DNA from: an uncultured Lachnospiraceae bacterium
GTDB taxonomy: Bacteria; Bacillota; Clostridia; Lachnospirales; Lachnospiraceae
Direction of reading: 5' to 3'
NCBI GenBank assembly: GCA_910579935.1
Contig: CAJTVQ010000040.1
Coordinates: forward strand, 1 to 37,084
DNA: 37,084 bases
In this document: piece by piece, positions 17,271 to 25,368 of the stretch
How the letters are laid out: the number at the start of each line of letters is the position of its first letter
How positions within the stretch are numbered: position 1 is the stretch's first letter
Program-made: the position numbers and the translations under genes
Notes under the pieces: generated by a model
Told to the model about the DNA's origin: nothing
Databases searched by the model: none
The model's input: the letters and a program-made list of their open reading frames with translations, nothing else

Positions 17271-17485
17271 AAAAACAGCAGCCGTTTGGACAGTGCCCAG
17301 AGGAAGTTACGGATGCGAAGCAGACGGAATTTTCTCTGCGTGAAAAGGTACTGGGAGGAAGGCTGCGGAACTGGAATAAAAACAGCAGCCGTCCGGACAG
17401 TGCCCAGAGGAAGTTACGGATGCGAAGCAGACGGAATTTTCTCTGCGTGAAAAGGTACTGGGAGGAAGGCTGCGGAACTGGAATA
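17271..17485 (+). repeat. Two tandem 107-base units between terD genes
   Basis: Two adjacent copies (about 17271-17378 and 17378-17485) differ at two neighbouring bases (TT versus CC near the unit start). Each begins AAACAGCAGCCGT and ends GGCTGCGGAACTGGAATA. GCAGCC at one end and GGCTGC at the other are inverted, and an internal GCAGA...TCTGC can also pair, so each unit could fold as a long hairpin. The last unit leads directly into the ribosome site GGAG of the next gene. The end motifs match those at 8334-8420. Confidence 0.9.
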
Positions 17486-17496
17486 GGAGAAAGAAT

Positions 17497-18084
17497 ATGT
17501 CTATTAGTTTACAGAAGGGACAGAAAGTAAGTCTGTCAAAAGAAAGCGCCGGACTTTCCAGCGTAATGATTGGATTGGGATGGGATGAAGTGAAGCGGAA
17601 AGGAGGACTTTTCGCCAGGAAACCGGAACCCATTGACTGTGACGCCTCGGCTATCCTTCTTCAGGGAGGCCATTTAAGGGACAAGGCGGATGTGGTATTT
17701 TTCGGCAACCTGCAGCATATGTCGGGGACGGTGCAGCACATGGGCGATAACCTGACCGGAGCGGGAGACGGGGATGACGAACAGATTTTGGTGTACCTGG
17801 ACAGGATACCGGCGCAGTACGACAGGATCGTACTGGTGGTCAATATTTATCAGGCGGTGCAGAGACACCAGCATTTCGGAATGATTGAGAATGCGTTTAT
17901 CCGTCTGGTGGATGGAAAGACGAATAAGGAAATGTGCAAATATAACCTGACGGAAGATTATTCGGGGATGACGGCAATGATTTTCGGCGAGGTATACAGA
18001 CACAACGGGGAATGGAAATTCAGCGCCATCGGACAGGGAACGAACGATCCGGGACTCGGCGAGTTAGTAAACAGGTATATATAA
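17497..18084 (+). CDS. TerD-family protein, divergent copy 3
   Basis: 195 residues, ATG after GGAG. It belongs to the TerD fold but to a separate branch: GLGWDEVKRKGGLFARKPEPIDCDASAILL replaces the usual DFDLD segment (about residues 27-56). It retains HMGDNLTGAGDGDDEQ and the NIYQAVQRHQHFGMIENAFIR stretch, where the common TIYDAD acidic pair is lost. The calcium sites are therefore probably altered, with one acidic cluster kept. This branch regularly accompanies canonical TerD genes in Firmicutes. The next gene, a calcium-type P-ATPase, starts 22 bases later, so the pair is likely co-expressed; a link between this TerD and pump activity is possible but unproven. Confidence 0.92.
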   Translation: MSISLQKGQKVSLSKESAGLSSVMIGLGWDEVKRKGGLFARKPEPIDCDASAILLQGGHLRDKADVVFFGNLQHMSGTVQHMGDNLTGAGDGDDEQILVYLDRIPAQYDRIVLVVNIYQAVQRHQHFGMIENAFIRLVDGKTNKEMCKYNLTEDYSGMTAMIFGEVYRHNGEWKFSAIGQGTNDPGLGELVNRYI

Positions 18085-18106
18085 GTACACTAGGAGGCAA
18101 TTTTAA

Positions 18107-20767
18107 ATGAAGTATAACGGACTTACGGATAAGGAAGTAGAGGCTTCCCGCGAAAAATACGGTTCTAATGCGATTCCGGATTCGGAACCCACGACTTTTT
18201 GGGAAGAGTTTAAGGAAACATTTTCAGACCCGATGATTCGAATCCTGCTGGCGATCGCATGTTTGATGATTGTCATGTTTTTCTTTGGGTATGCGGAGAT
18301 TTACGAGCCTTTGGGTACGATCGTGGCGGTACTGATCGTGGCATTCGTATCGGCTAAAACCGGTGTGGCCAGCGATACCAAGTACAGGGAACTGAAGGAC
18401 AGCACGAAGAAAGACCAGTGCAAAGTGCACAGGAACGGGCTGGTTACCGTTATTGATGTGGATGATGTGGTGGTCGGAGATAAGATATTGCTGCAGTCGG
18501 GAGATAAAATTCCGGCGGACGGCGTTTTGGTGTCCGGTTCCCTGCGGGTGGATAATTCGGCGCTGAACGGTGAAGCGGAAGAGTGTAAAAAAACGGAGAC
18601 TTCGGAAAGTTTCCAGCTGGCAGATGACATTACGGGCGATACGTTCGTAGATGCACATTCCTTATTCCGCGGTGCGGTAGTATTCGACGGAGAAGGTGTC
18701 CTGGATGTAAGAAAAGTCGGCTTAAAGACCATGATGGGCAAGATGGCGGAAGAAATGCAGGAAGAGGAACCGGATTCGCCGTTAAAAGTGAAACTGGCGA
18801 AGCTGGCAAAGCAGATTTCCACCTTCGGATATATCGGGGCAATCGCTATTTCAATCTTGTATTTTGCTTATTTCATTGTTTCCGCAGGCGGTGTATCCAA
18901 CTATTTTGCCATAGGTGCATCGGAAGTGATCAAGGATGTGGTAGAAGCGGTGTCGCTGGCGATTGTTATTATTGTATGCGCCGTACCGGAAGGTCTGCCG
19001 CTGATGATTTCGCTGGTGCTCATGCAGAATACCAGTAAGATGCTGGACCATAACGTATTGGTGCGGAAGGCGGAAGGTATTGAAACCGCAGGTTCCCTCA
19101 ATATTTTGTTCAGCGATAAAACGGGTACGATCACAAAAGGTATGCTGGAGGTCGTGGATTTCTTTACGGCGGACGGCAATTCCATTCCGATTCCGGAACT
19201 GAGTAAGCACAGCAAGGTGAAAGGGCTGGTGGATCTGGCCATCGGTAAAAACACACAGTCCATGTATGACGCTTCCCATAAGGTCATCGGCGGAAACGCT
19301 ACGGATCAGGCGCTGATGAAATTCATCGGGGAAGCGACGTTCAATGCCCTGGGAGTGAATAAAGAGTATGTGGTGACTGCCAGTCAGGGCTTTAATTCCA
19401 CAAATAAATTCAGCCAGGCGCAGATCGGCAGTCTTGGAAAGACCTTCTATAAGGGAGCGCCGGAGCGGCTTCTGGCGCAGGCACGGAGCTATCTGGATGA
19501 AAACGGAAATGTAAAAAATATGGACAAGTCAGCGCTGGACCGGAAGATTGATGAACTGGCGTCCAAGGCAATGCGTGTTCTGGCGTTTGGTTATTCCGAA
19601 AAAGATATGGTGGAGAACCAAATCAATGACGATATCGTCATCATCGGTCTGGTGGGCATCCGGGATGATGTAAGGCCGGAGGCGAAGGAAGCCATTGAAG
19701 AGGTGCAGAATGCGGGTATTCAGGTAGTTATGATTACCGGGGACAGACTGGAGACGGCGGTCGCGATCGCAAAGGACGCAGGTCTGTTAAAGGACAGTTC
19801 GGACCGGGCTTTATCCTCTGCCCAGTTAAATGAAATGTCCGACGAGGAAGTAAAGAAGATCATTCCTCATATCAGGGTCATTGCAAGGGCGCTGCCTACG
19901 GATAAATCACGTATGGTGCGTCTGTGCCAGGAAATGAATCTGGTAGTCGGCATGACCGGCGACGGCGTAAACGATTCTCCTGCGTTAAAGCGGGCGGATG
20001 TGGGATTTGCCATGGGAAGCGGAACGGAAGCGGCAAAAGAGGCCGGAAAGATTGTGATTTTGGACGACAATTTCAAATCCATCAAGGATGCGATCTGGTA
20101 CGGAAGAACAATCTATCACAATATCCTAAAGTTCTGCAAGTTCCAGCTGGTGATCAACGTGGCGGCGGTAGTGGTCAGCGCCATTGCTCCGTTCTTTGGG
20201 GTGGAAGAACCTTTGAAGGTAACGCACCTGCTGTTTGTAAATCTAGTGATGGACAGTCTCGGCGCGATCATGCTTGGGAATGAACCTGCCCTGAAAAAAT
20301 ATATGACAGAGAAACCGCGGAGAAGGGACGAGAGCATCGTAAGCAAGAAGATGATGACACAGATTGGGATCATGGGAGCATGGCTGACGATCATCAGTTT
20401 TGTTTATCTTAAGCATCCGTTCTTTGCCGGCCTGTTCGAAAGCAGGGAGCAGCATCTGACGGGATATTTTGTACTGTTCATTATCAGTGCGCTGTTTAAC
20501 GGATTTAACGTAAGGGATGACGAATTCGGAATATTTAAAGGCCTGGATGAAAATACGGGATTTATGAAAGTGTTCCTGATCATTGTTGCCGTGCAGGCCG
20601 TGATCGTCAATGCAGCCCTGATTCCTTTCGAAGTGTTTACATGGATCGGAAATATGTTCAGCTGTGTGCCGTTCGGCATTTCAGGATGGATTGCAGTGAT
20701 TCTGCTTGGCGTAACGATGATTCCGGTGGATTTGGTCCGGAAGGTTTTGACAAAAGGAAAAAATTAA
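18107..20767 (+). CDS. Calcium-translocating P-type ATPase (PMCA-type)
   Basis: 886 residues, ATG after TAGGAGGC. A P2B-type calcium pump: about ten membrane helices, phosphorylation site DKTGT with Asp337, nucleotide-domain KGAPE, hinge TGDGVNDSPALKRADVG, and calcium ligands in M4 (VPEGLP) and M6 (NLVMD). It exports calcium at the cost of ATP. The actuator loop is odd: the usual TGES reads NGEA (SALNGEAEECKK, near residue 148), keeping the catalytic Glu but losing Thr and Ser. Without a long C-terminal regulatory tail it is a normal bacterial size. Following three calcium-binding TerD genes on the same strand, it fits a calcium-homeostasis arm of the Ter response. A terminator-like hairpin follows. 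Confidence 0.9.
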   Translation: MKYNGLTDKEVEASREKYGSNAIPDSEPTTFWEEFKETFSDPMIRILLAIACLMIVMFFFGYAEIYEPLGTIVAVLIVAFVSAKTGVASDTKYRELKDSTKKDQCKVHRNGLVTVIDVDDVVVGDKILLQSGDKIPADGVLVSGSLRVDNSALNGEAEECKKTETSESFQLADDITGDTFVDAHSLFRGAVVFDGEGVLDVRKVGLKTMMGKMAEEMQEEEPDSPLKVKLAKLAKQISTFGYIGAIAISILYFAYFIVSAGGVSNYFAIGASEVIKDVVEAVSLAIVIIVCAVPEGLPLMISLVLMQNTSKMLDHNVLVRKAEGIETAGSLNILFSDKTGTITKGMLEVVDFFTADGNSIPIPELSKHSKVKGLVDLAIGKNTQSMYDASHKVIGGNATDQALMKFIGEATFNALGVNKEYVVTASQGFNSTNKFSQAQIGSLGKTFYKGAPERLLAQARSYLDENGNVKNMDKSALDRKIDELASKAMRVLAFGYSEKDMVENQINDDIVIIGLVGIRDDVRPEAKEAIEEVQNAGIQVVMITGDRLETAVAIAKDAGLLKDSSDRALSSAQLNEMSDEEVKKIIPHIRVIARALPTDKSRMVRLCQEMNLVVGMTGDGVNDSPALKRADVGFAMGSGTEAAKEAGKIVILDDNFKSIKDAIWYGRTIYHNILKFCKFQLVINVAAVVVSAIAPFFGVEEPLKVTHLLFVNLVMDSLGAIMLGNEPALKKYMTEKPRRRDESIVSKKMMTQIGIMGAWLTIISFVYLKHPFFAGLFESREQHLTGYFVLFIISALFNGFNVRDDEFGIFKGLDENTGFMKVFLIIVAVQAVIVNAALIPFEVFTWIGNMFSCVPFGISGWIAVILLGVTMIPVDLVRKVLTKGKN

Positions 20768-20782
20768 TCTGAGAGTGGATGG

Positions 20783-20830
20783 GAGCGCGTCGGATAAGGT
20801 ATGACAGCCTTGGGGCGCGCTCTTATTTTA
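20783..20830 (+). terminator. Rho-independent terminator after the calcium ATPase
   Basis: GAGCGCG (20783-20789) pairs with CGCGCTC (20816-20822), with an inner AAGG/CCTT pairing, followed by TTATTTTA. The U-tract is interrupted, so read-through into the HAD gene is possible. Confidence 0.6.
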
Positions 20831-20881
20831 AGGGAACGGTGGGGCGAAAGGCCGGAGTTTGACAGCGGAGTCGGTTTGAAT

Positions 20882-21619
20882 ATGTTGATGTTTAATGTGG
20901 ATTTGGATAATACGCTGATTTATTCTTACAAGCATGAGATAAACGGCGGGAAAAAGTGTGTGGAGCGCTATCAGGGAAGGGAAGTTTCGTTTATGTCGGA
21001 CCGGACACAGGAGCTTCTGCTGAACGTTTCAAAGCGGGTTCTGCTTGTGCCTACGACGACGCGGACGGTGGAGCAGTATGAAAGGATCGATTTGGGAGTG
21101 GGGGAAATCTCCCATGCGCTTGTGTGTAACGGCGGTGTCCTGCTTTTGAACGGTGCGGAGGATGAAGCGTGGTATGAGGAGTCGCTTGAAAGGATTCGGG
21201 ACAGCAGGCGGGAACTGGAGAAAGCGGAGAGGGCATTGGATGAGGATGAAAACCGGTGTCTGGAAGTGAGGAATATAAGGGAGCTGTTTCTTTTTACGAA
21301 AAGTGAGAAACCGCTGGAATCGGTAAGCCGGCTGCGGCTGGCGCTGGACGGGAACGTGCTGGATGTATTTTGCAGCGGGGTAAAGGTGTATGTGATGCCG
21401 AAGGCATTGACGAAGGGAAACGCCGTGATGCGGCTGAAGGAAAAGCTGGGAGCAGAGCGTGTGATCGCTGCCGGAGATAGTGTATTCGATGTTTCGATGT
21501 TGCAATGTGCGGAGGTGGGGATAGCACCGGCAGGACTGGCCGTAGAGGGAGCGGCAGGAAAGATCGTGAAAGTGGAAACGGATAGGCTATTTTCGGAAAC
21601 AATGTTGGAATATTTGTAA
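20882..21619 (+). CDS. HAD-superfamily hydrolase (Ter-cluster type)
   Basis: 245 residues from ATG 20882; the frame is open to 20801, but that stretch overlaps the terminator and is not HAD-like. Motif I is NVDLDNTL (nucleophile and acid/base Asp) at the very N-terminus, motif II the Thr-rich VPTTTRT, and motif IV AAGDSVFDVSML. A cap of about 110 residues between II and IV places it with Cof-type/sucrose-phosphatase-like HADs, which remove phosphate from small metabolites. HADs of this kind are part of the biosynthetic module of Ter clusters, acting presumably on a phosphorylated product of the PRTases. It lies 24 bases before the acyltransferase-like gene. Confidence 0.82.
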   Translation: MLMFNVDLDNTLIYSYKHEINGGKKCVERYQGREVSFMSDRTQELLLNVSKRVLLVPTTTRTVEQYERIDLGVGEISHALVCNGGVLLLNGAEDEAWYEESLERIRDSRRELEKAERALDEDENRCLEVRNIRELFLFTKSEKPLESVSRLRLALDGNVLDVFCSGVKVYVMPKALTKGNAVMRLKEKLGAERVIAAGDSVFDVSMLQCAEVGIAPAGLAVEGAAGKIVKVETDRLFSETMLEYL

Positions 21620-21643
21620 GAGCAGAGCACTGCGGAGGTAGAG

Positions 21644-22453
21644 ATGGATATTTTTGAATTGTGTAAATTGCTTGGCGTACAGGAAGAGGTAACGGATGAG
21701 ATTGCCGTGATTGACAAGGATTATTCCCATGAGGCGGTGGCCGGCATCTGGAATAAGTTTTATGATGCTTCAACGTGGAAAGAGGGAATGAAGGAGCTGC
21801 GGGATTATTTAGGGGTGGATGAAAGGGGATTGAAGGCACTGACCTGTGTGCTGCACTGTGCGCTTCATACTTATGGGCTTTATGAGGAAAAGGGAATACC
21901 GGAGGAGATATTTACCGCCACATTTGGATTTATTCCGAGATTTTTGGAATGGCATAAGTCGGCCTATGGGGTGTACGGATTTGACCGAACCTGGTGGATT
22001 CCAAGGCAGCTGGCCTTAAAGGAGTTCAGGATAGGGACGCTGGAGTATGAAATGGTGGAGGAAGACGGAAAACCGCAGGTTTCCATCCATATTCCTTCGG
22101 ATGCCGTACTGGAGAAACAAGCGTTAACCGCTTCTTATGAAGAGGCAAAAGCTTTTCTGAAAGCTTATTATCCGGCGTATGAAATGGCGGAATTTGTCTG
22201 CGATTCCTGGCTGCTGGCATCGGGGTTGAAGGAATGTCTGGATGCAGGGTCGCGTATTCTTTATTTCCAGAGTTGCTTTGAGGTGCTTCGTGAGAAAGAG
22301 GATGTAAAGGAATTTATGGAATGGATTTATTTCAGGACCGATCTGCCGTATGAGGAGCTGCCGGAAAATACTTCCCTGCAGAGACGGGTAAAGCGGTATC
22401 TGCTGGCAGGTGGTAAGATTGGCTGGGCTTTTGGCAGATTGAAAGGGTTTTGA
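21644..22453 (+). CDS. Acyltransferase-domain protein (NAT_N / GNAT_C type)
   Basis: 269 residues, ATG with CGGAGGTAGAG upstream. It resembles a Firmicute family annotated as acyltransferase-domain protein. The N-terminal helical NAT_N-like region is about residues 1-125 (ELCKLLGVQEEVTDEI). The C-terminal GNAT-like fold is about 130-269 (YEMVEEDGKPQVSIHIPSDA and ALTASYEEAKAFLKAYYP). A classical acetyl-CoA-binding R/Q-x-x-G-x-A loop is not evident, so donor and acceptor are unknown. It directly follows the HAD gene and could modify the Ter-linked metabolite or a protein; this is inference from position. No membrane segment or signal peptide. Confidence 0.68.
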   Translation: MDIFELCKLLGVQEEVTDEIAVIDKDYSHEAVAGIWNKFYDASTWKEGMKELRDYLGVDERGLKALTCVLHCALHTYGLYEEKGIPEEIFTATFGFIPRFLEWHKSAYGVYGFDRTWWIPRQLALKEFRIGTLEYEMVEEDGKPQVSIHIPSDAVLEKQALTASYEEAKAFLKAYYPAYEMAEFVCDSWLLASGLKECLDAGSRILYFQSCFEVLREKEDVKEFMEWIYFRTDLPYEELPENTSLQRRVKRYLLAGGKIGWAFGRLKGF

Positions 22454-22505
22454 GTCTGTTATTTAATAAGCAGCATATCACAAGCAAGTTTATGGAGGAA
22501 ACGAG

Positions 22506-23141
22506 ATGAAAAAATTTGCAGTTATGTTATTTCCTGACTTCTCTTTGCAGGAGATAACCTGCCTGACTTCTGCATTGACTGTATGGTTTGGTGAAAAGAT
22601 TGATTTTATTGCGAGTGAAAACAAGGAATATCTGAGCGAAGAAGGCTTGCGTGTGTTACCGACAATAACAACAGAAGATGCAAGGATAACGGATTACAGC
22701 TGCGTGATCCTGCCGGGGACAATCCATCCCCTTCCTGCCCTGTTTGACGAGAAGTTAATCGGCTTTCTGAAAAGCGGTGTCAATACAGAGGTTATTTTTG
22801 CAGCGATTTCATCTTCCCCGCTGCTGCTGTCTAAAGCAGGGATTTTGAAAGGGAAGAAATTTACTTCAGGATTCTTCATGCAGATGGCGGATACTTTTTC
22901 GTTTATTGAAAAGGGGAATTTTATTCATAAAGGAGTAGTTGAGGACGGAAATGTGATTACCGGGATCGGGATGTTTTTCAGGGAATTTGCGGAAAGCGTA
23001 TTGCGCCGGTTTGATTATGATATAGGGAAAAACTTTATGCGTTATAAGCCGGAAGAATATACCGAAGAGGAATTGACGTTTTATTGGTCTGAAGATGAGT
23101 ATCGAGAGTTTTTGGATGAACTGAAAGAATATCCCGTGTAA
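22506..23141 (+). CDS. DJ-1/PfpI-family protein with Ser in place of the nucleophile Cys
   Basis: 211 residues, ATG with GGAGGAAACGAG. The class I glutamine-amidotransferase-like fold of DJ-1/PfpI is clear: KFAVMLFPDFSLQEI at the N-terminus, VILPGTIHPLP with the loop before the third strand, and AAISSSPLLLSKAGILKGKKFTSG. In DJ-1/PfpI proteins the AAI is followed by Cys; here it is Ser102, so glyoxalase, deglycase or protease activity by the usual thiol is unlikely. The C-terminal 40 residues (YKPEEYTEEELTFYWSEDEY) are acidic. It may be a non-catalytic binding protein or use Ser. It is the last plus-strand gene of the region and ends at a bidirectional terminator. Confidence 0.82.
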   Translation: MKKFAVMLFPDFSLQEITCLTSALTVWFGEKIDFIASENKEYLSEEGLRVLPTITTEDARITDYSCVILPGTIHPLPALFDEKLIGFLKSGVNTEVIFAAISSSPLLLSKAGILKGKKFTSGFFMQMADTFSFIEKGNFIHKGVVEDGNVITGIGMFFREFAESVLRRFDYDIGKNFMRYKPEEYTEEELTFYWSEDEYREFLDELKEYPV

Positions 23142-23265
23142 GGATATACCGGATTTGTATAGAACTATATGGATGCATGATGACTCGCACAGATGGGAAT
23201 ATGGCAATCTTATTCCCGCGGGCAGTGAGACAGGTGCCGTGCCTGCGGCGGGGTTTTGATCTTTC

Positions 23266-23312
23266 AATAAAAAAAGACATATCGCACATTTATGCGGCAT
23301 GTCTTCTTTTAT
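23266..23312. terminator. Bidirectional terminator between convergent genes
   Basis: The stem AAGACAT...ATGTCTT (23274-23305, with further pairing around GCAC/GCGGC) is flanked by an A-run on the left and CTTTTATT on the right. It can therefore end transcripts from the DJ-1 gene (plus strand). For the minus strand it lies downstream of the AIM24 gene. The 23142-23265 stretch before it holds no gene I can support. Confidence 0.8.
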
Positions 23313-23401
23313 TCACGCAGGCAGCGCGCTATGCGGCCGCTTAAGAGCCGCAGGTCCTTTCAGGTATTTGGCGACTGTCCTGATTTTGATATCCCGTTCC
23401 T

Positions 23402-24109
23402 TTAATCGATACCGATGCTGATGCCGCCCCGCCGTTCGGAAGGCTGTACGATGACGGATACGGGCTGATTTCCGCTCCATTCGAATGCATAGGATTCGCC
23501 GGAAGCCTGTCCGATCAGATTTTTCCATGACAGGTCGGTTTTTACCTGCGGATCATGGACACCGGACGGGCTCATCCAGCAGATGACGGCATCGGGGTCA
23601 ACGGAAATGGTGTTCCTGCTTTGTATATTGCTGAGAACGATGGGATTGCCGTTGGTGAGGACTGCAACATAGGCGTTGCTGCCGGAGCCGGTCAGCGTGG
23701 AGGTGGCCAGTCCTTTCTGTGACAGGACGCCGCATCCGATGAAACGGACGTTGTATTCACAGTCCTGGGTAAAGGCCAGTATATTTTCCGATTCAACGGA
23801 GATGGTTTCGCCCACCGCAAGCTTGTAAATAATCACATGCTGGCCGTAGTTTGCGTAATAGGTGACGGAGTCCCCGCTGAACATGACTTTCATCAGGGGG
23901 AGATTCTCACCGGTAACACGGCGGATCAGGGAACCGAGGGCAGCCTGTGCAAAGGTGTTCTGCGGCCCTAACAGAAGTTTTTCAAATTTATAGTTCTTGC
24001 CTCCGGCATTGTCTCCGGCAATAAAGGAACCTGCTTTGGTAAAGAGTACGTCGCTGCCGGTGCAGGTGACTTTTAAAGTTAATTCGTTGACTGTTTCAAA
24101 TGTTAACAT
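23402..24109 (-). CDS. AIM24-family (TIGR00266-like) protein
   Basis: 235 residues on the minus strand; ATG with TAGGAGGTAC upstream. The family hallmarks are the beta-rich core with FTKAGSFIAGDN, FAQAALGSLIRRVTGENLPLMK and the Gly-rich tail (SERRGGISIGID). AIM24 proteins form double-psi-like beta folds; bacterial members are of unknown role, while the eukaryotic namesake affects mitochondrial biogenesis. The gene follows the extended TerD gene by 13 bases on the same strand, so the two form an operon. AIM24 and TerD are often adjacent in bacteria, and both may act at membranes. It ends at the shared bidirectional terminator. No catalytic residues are recognisable. Confidence 0.85.
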   Translation of the reverse strand: MLTFETVNELTLKVTCTGSDVLFTKAGSFIAGDNAGGKNYKFEKLLLGPQNTFAQAALGSLIRRVTGENLPLMKVMFSGDSVTYYANYGQHVIIYKLAVGETISVESENILAFTQDCEYNVRFIGCGVLSQKGLATSTLTGSGSNAYVAVLTNGNPIVLSNIQSRNTISVDPDAVICWMSPSGVHDPQVKTDLSWKNLIGQASGESYAFEWSGNQPVSVIVQPSERRGGISIGID

Positions 24110-24122
24110 TCTTATGTACCTC

Positions 24123-24968
24123 CTAATTGCTTACTTCTACGCCGTACAGCGTGCATAAACCTGCCAAATCCCTGGCGACGCCGTTGCCTATGGCGTTAAA
24201 CTTCCATGTATTGTTATGAAGATAGATTTCCCCGATCATCATGGAAATGACATTGGTGTAATAGTCCGTCATCCGGAAGCTGACAAGTTCGGTCCGGTCG
24301 CCGTCATCCAGAATCCGGATATAGGCATCTTTCATCATACCGAAATTCAGGTTCTTTTCAAACGCATCGTTGATGGTCAGGACAAATACGATCTTTTTGA
24401 CGGCAGGATTCAGTTTTTGGAACCGGATATCCATAATTTCGCGATCCTCCGCATCATCCGTACGGAAGGTAACGCTTTGGTCGGGACTGGAGGTCTGACC
24501 GTAAAAGACAAACCAGGAGTCGCCAGGCACCTTTCCTTCCCCATCCAGCAAAAAGGCGGAAACATCCACATCGCACTGCGGGTTGGAAGTGTTCCAGCCG
24601 AAGCAGACGTGGACCGCGTTCAGCGCCCTGCCGGATGCAAGCGCCGTTTTCTGCCCTTTCTGTACGGGCTTGTGCAGAGTCGGGACTGCTTTTTGGACAG
24701 GAGCCGCAACGGCTGCTGCCTGCATGGGAGGTGCAGCCGTCACAGCCATGGGTATGCCAGCCGATGATGCAGCAGAGGGCGCGGCAACCGGTATGCCTGC
24801 GGATACGGGAGTATCGGCCCGAACAGGACGCGGCATGGTTTCTCTGCAGGCGGTATTGACGGATTCAATATTCTGTGCATTTTTGATACCTTGTGTGCGG
24901 GAATGGTTGATCGATAAAAGTGTGTTTTGGTCAACGCTTCCTCTTGTGTTCATTGCAATCTGAATCAT
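24123..24968 (-). CDS. TerD-family protein with Ala/Pro-rich N-terminal extension
   Basis: 281 residues on the minus strand, ATG with AGGAGG. Residues 1-110 are an unusual extension: a short polar head (MIQIAMNTRGSVDQNTLLSIN), then a low-complexity Ala/Pro/Val stretch (AAPPMQAAAVAAPVQKAV). Residues about 115-281 are a TerD domain: VHVCFGWNTSNPQCDVDVSAFLL, DAEDREIMDIRFQKLN, FVLTINDAFEKNLNFGM and KFNAIGNGVARDLAGL. The extension could be a flexible or membrane-associating arm, as in TerD/TerF-like variants. It heads a two-gene minus-strand operon with the AIM24 gene. The domain lacks the HMGDNLTG loop of copies 1-3, so its calcium binding may differ. Confidence 0.88.
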   Translation of the reverse strand: MIQIAMNTRGSVDQNTLLSINHSRTQGIKNAQNIESVNTACRETMPRPVRADTPVSAGIPVAAPSAASSAGIPMAVTAAPPMQAAAVAAPVQKAVPTLHKPVQKGQKTALASGRALNAVHVCFGWNTSNPQCDVDVSAFLLDGEGKVPGDSWFVFYGQTSSPDQSVTFRTDDAEDREIMDIRFQKLNPAVKKIVFVLTINDAFEKNLNFGMMKDAYIRILDDGDRTELVSFRMTDYYTNVISMMIGEIYLHNNTWKFNAIGNGVARDLAGLCTLYGVEVSN

Positions 24969-25001
24969 AGGTCCTCCTGAAAGTAGATAATAATTACTTG
25001 T

Positions 25002-25029
25002 ATTATAACGTATGATATGGTATTTTCAT
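25002..25029 (-). promoter_or_regulatory. Candidate promoter for the TerD-AIM24 operon
   Basis: On the minus strand a perfect TATAAT (plus positions 25002-25007) has ATGAAA 16 bases upstream (25024-25029), a 4 of 6 match to TTGACA. It is 33 bases before the start codon. Confidence 0.5.
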
Positions 25030-25079
25030 AGTAGATTTTAGGGAACCGAAAATGCAATTTGGTGCTGCGGAGGTAAGCG

Positions 25080-25325
25080 ATGAATGTTATTTTTGACATG
25101 GACGGACTTTTGTTCGATACGGAGAAGGTTTTTGTGAAAGCATGGGATTATGCGGGAGAAAAAATCGGAATCGGAAAAGCGGGGTATATGGTCTGTAAGA
25201 CTTTGGGAATGAATATAAAAGCTTCCTATGCGGTATGGAAGGAAGAATTCGGGGACAGATACAATGAGGAAGAATTAAGGAAATACACGAAAGAGAAGTT
25301 TGGTTTAAGTAACACAAGAATTTAA
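25080..25325 (+). pseudogene. HAD hydrolase (beta-phosphoglucomutase-like), N-terminal fragment
   Basis: 81 codons with a good ribosome site (GGAGGTAAG) and a perfect HAD motif I, FDMDGLLFDTE. The cap start follows (FVKAWDYAGEKIGIGKAGY). Full members of this group have about 210-225 residues, so two thirds are missing, including motifs II-IV. Family similarity ends near KEKF (about residue 74); the last residues (GLSNTRI) come from foreign sequence. This is the sharpest sign of where the mobile DNA begins. Either an element inserted into the gene or a deletion joined the two. The fragment cannot be an active phosphatase. Confidence 0.78.
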
Positions 25326-25343
25326 CATTGCTCGTACACATTC

Positions 25344-25368
25344 CCCGGCAGAAATGCCGGGCTTTTTT
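25344..25368 (+). terminator. Rho-independent terminator at the chromosome/element boundary
   Basis: A perfect 7-bp stem CCCGGCA/TGCCGGG closed by a GAAA tetraloop (25344-25361) is followed by CTTTTTT. It will end plus-strand transcription from the truncated HAD gene and insulate the element. Confidence 0.88.

Noticed and set aside
17189..17530. Open frame across the 107-base repeat
   Set aside because: Starts inside the second terD gene in another phase and is kept open only by the repeat period; no ribosome site.
23142..23265. Possible small gene between the DJ-1 gene and the terminator
   Set aside because: No open frame with a start and ribosome site; stops in all forward frames.
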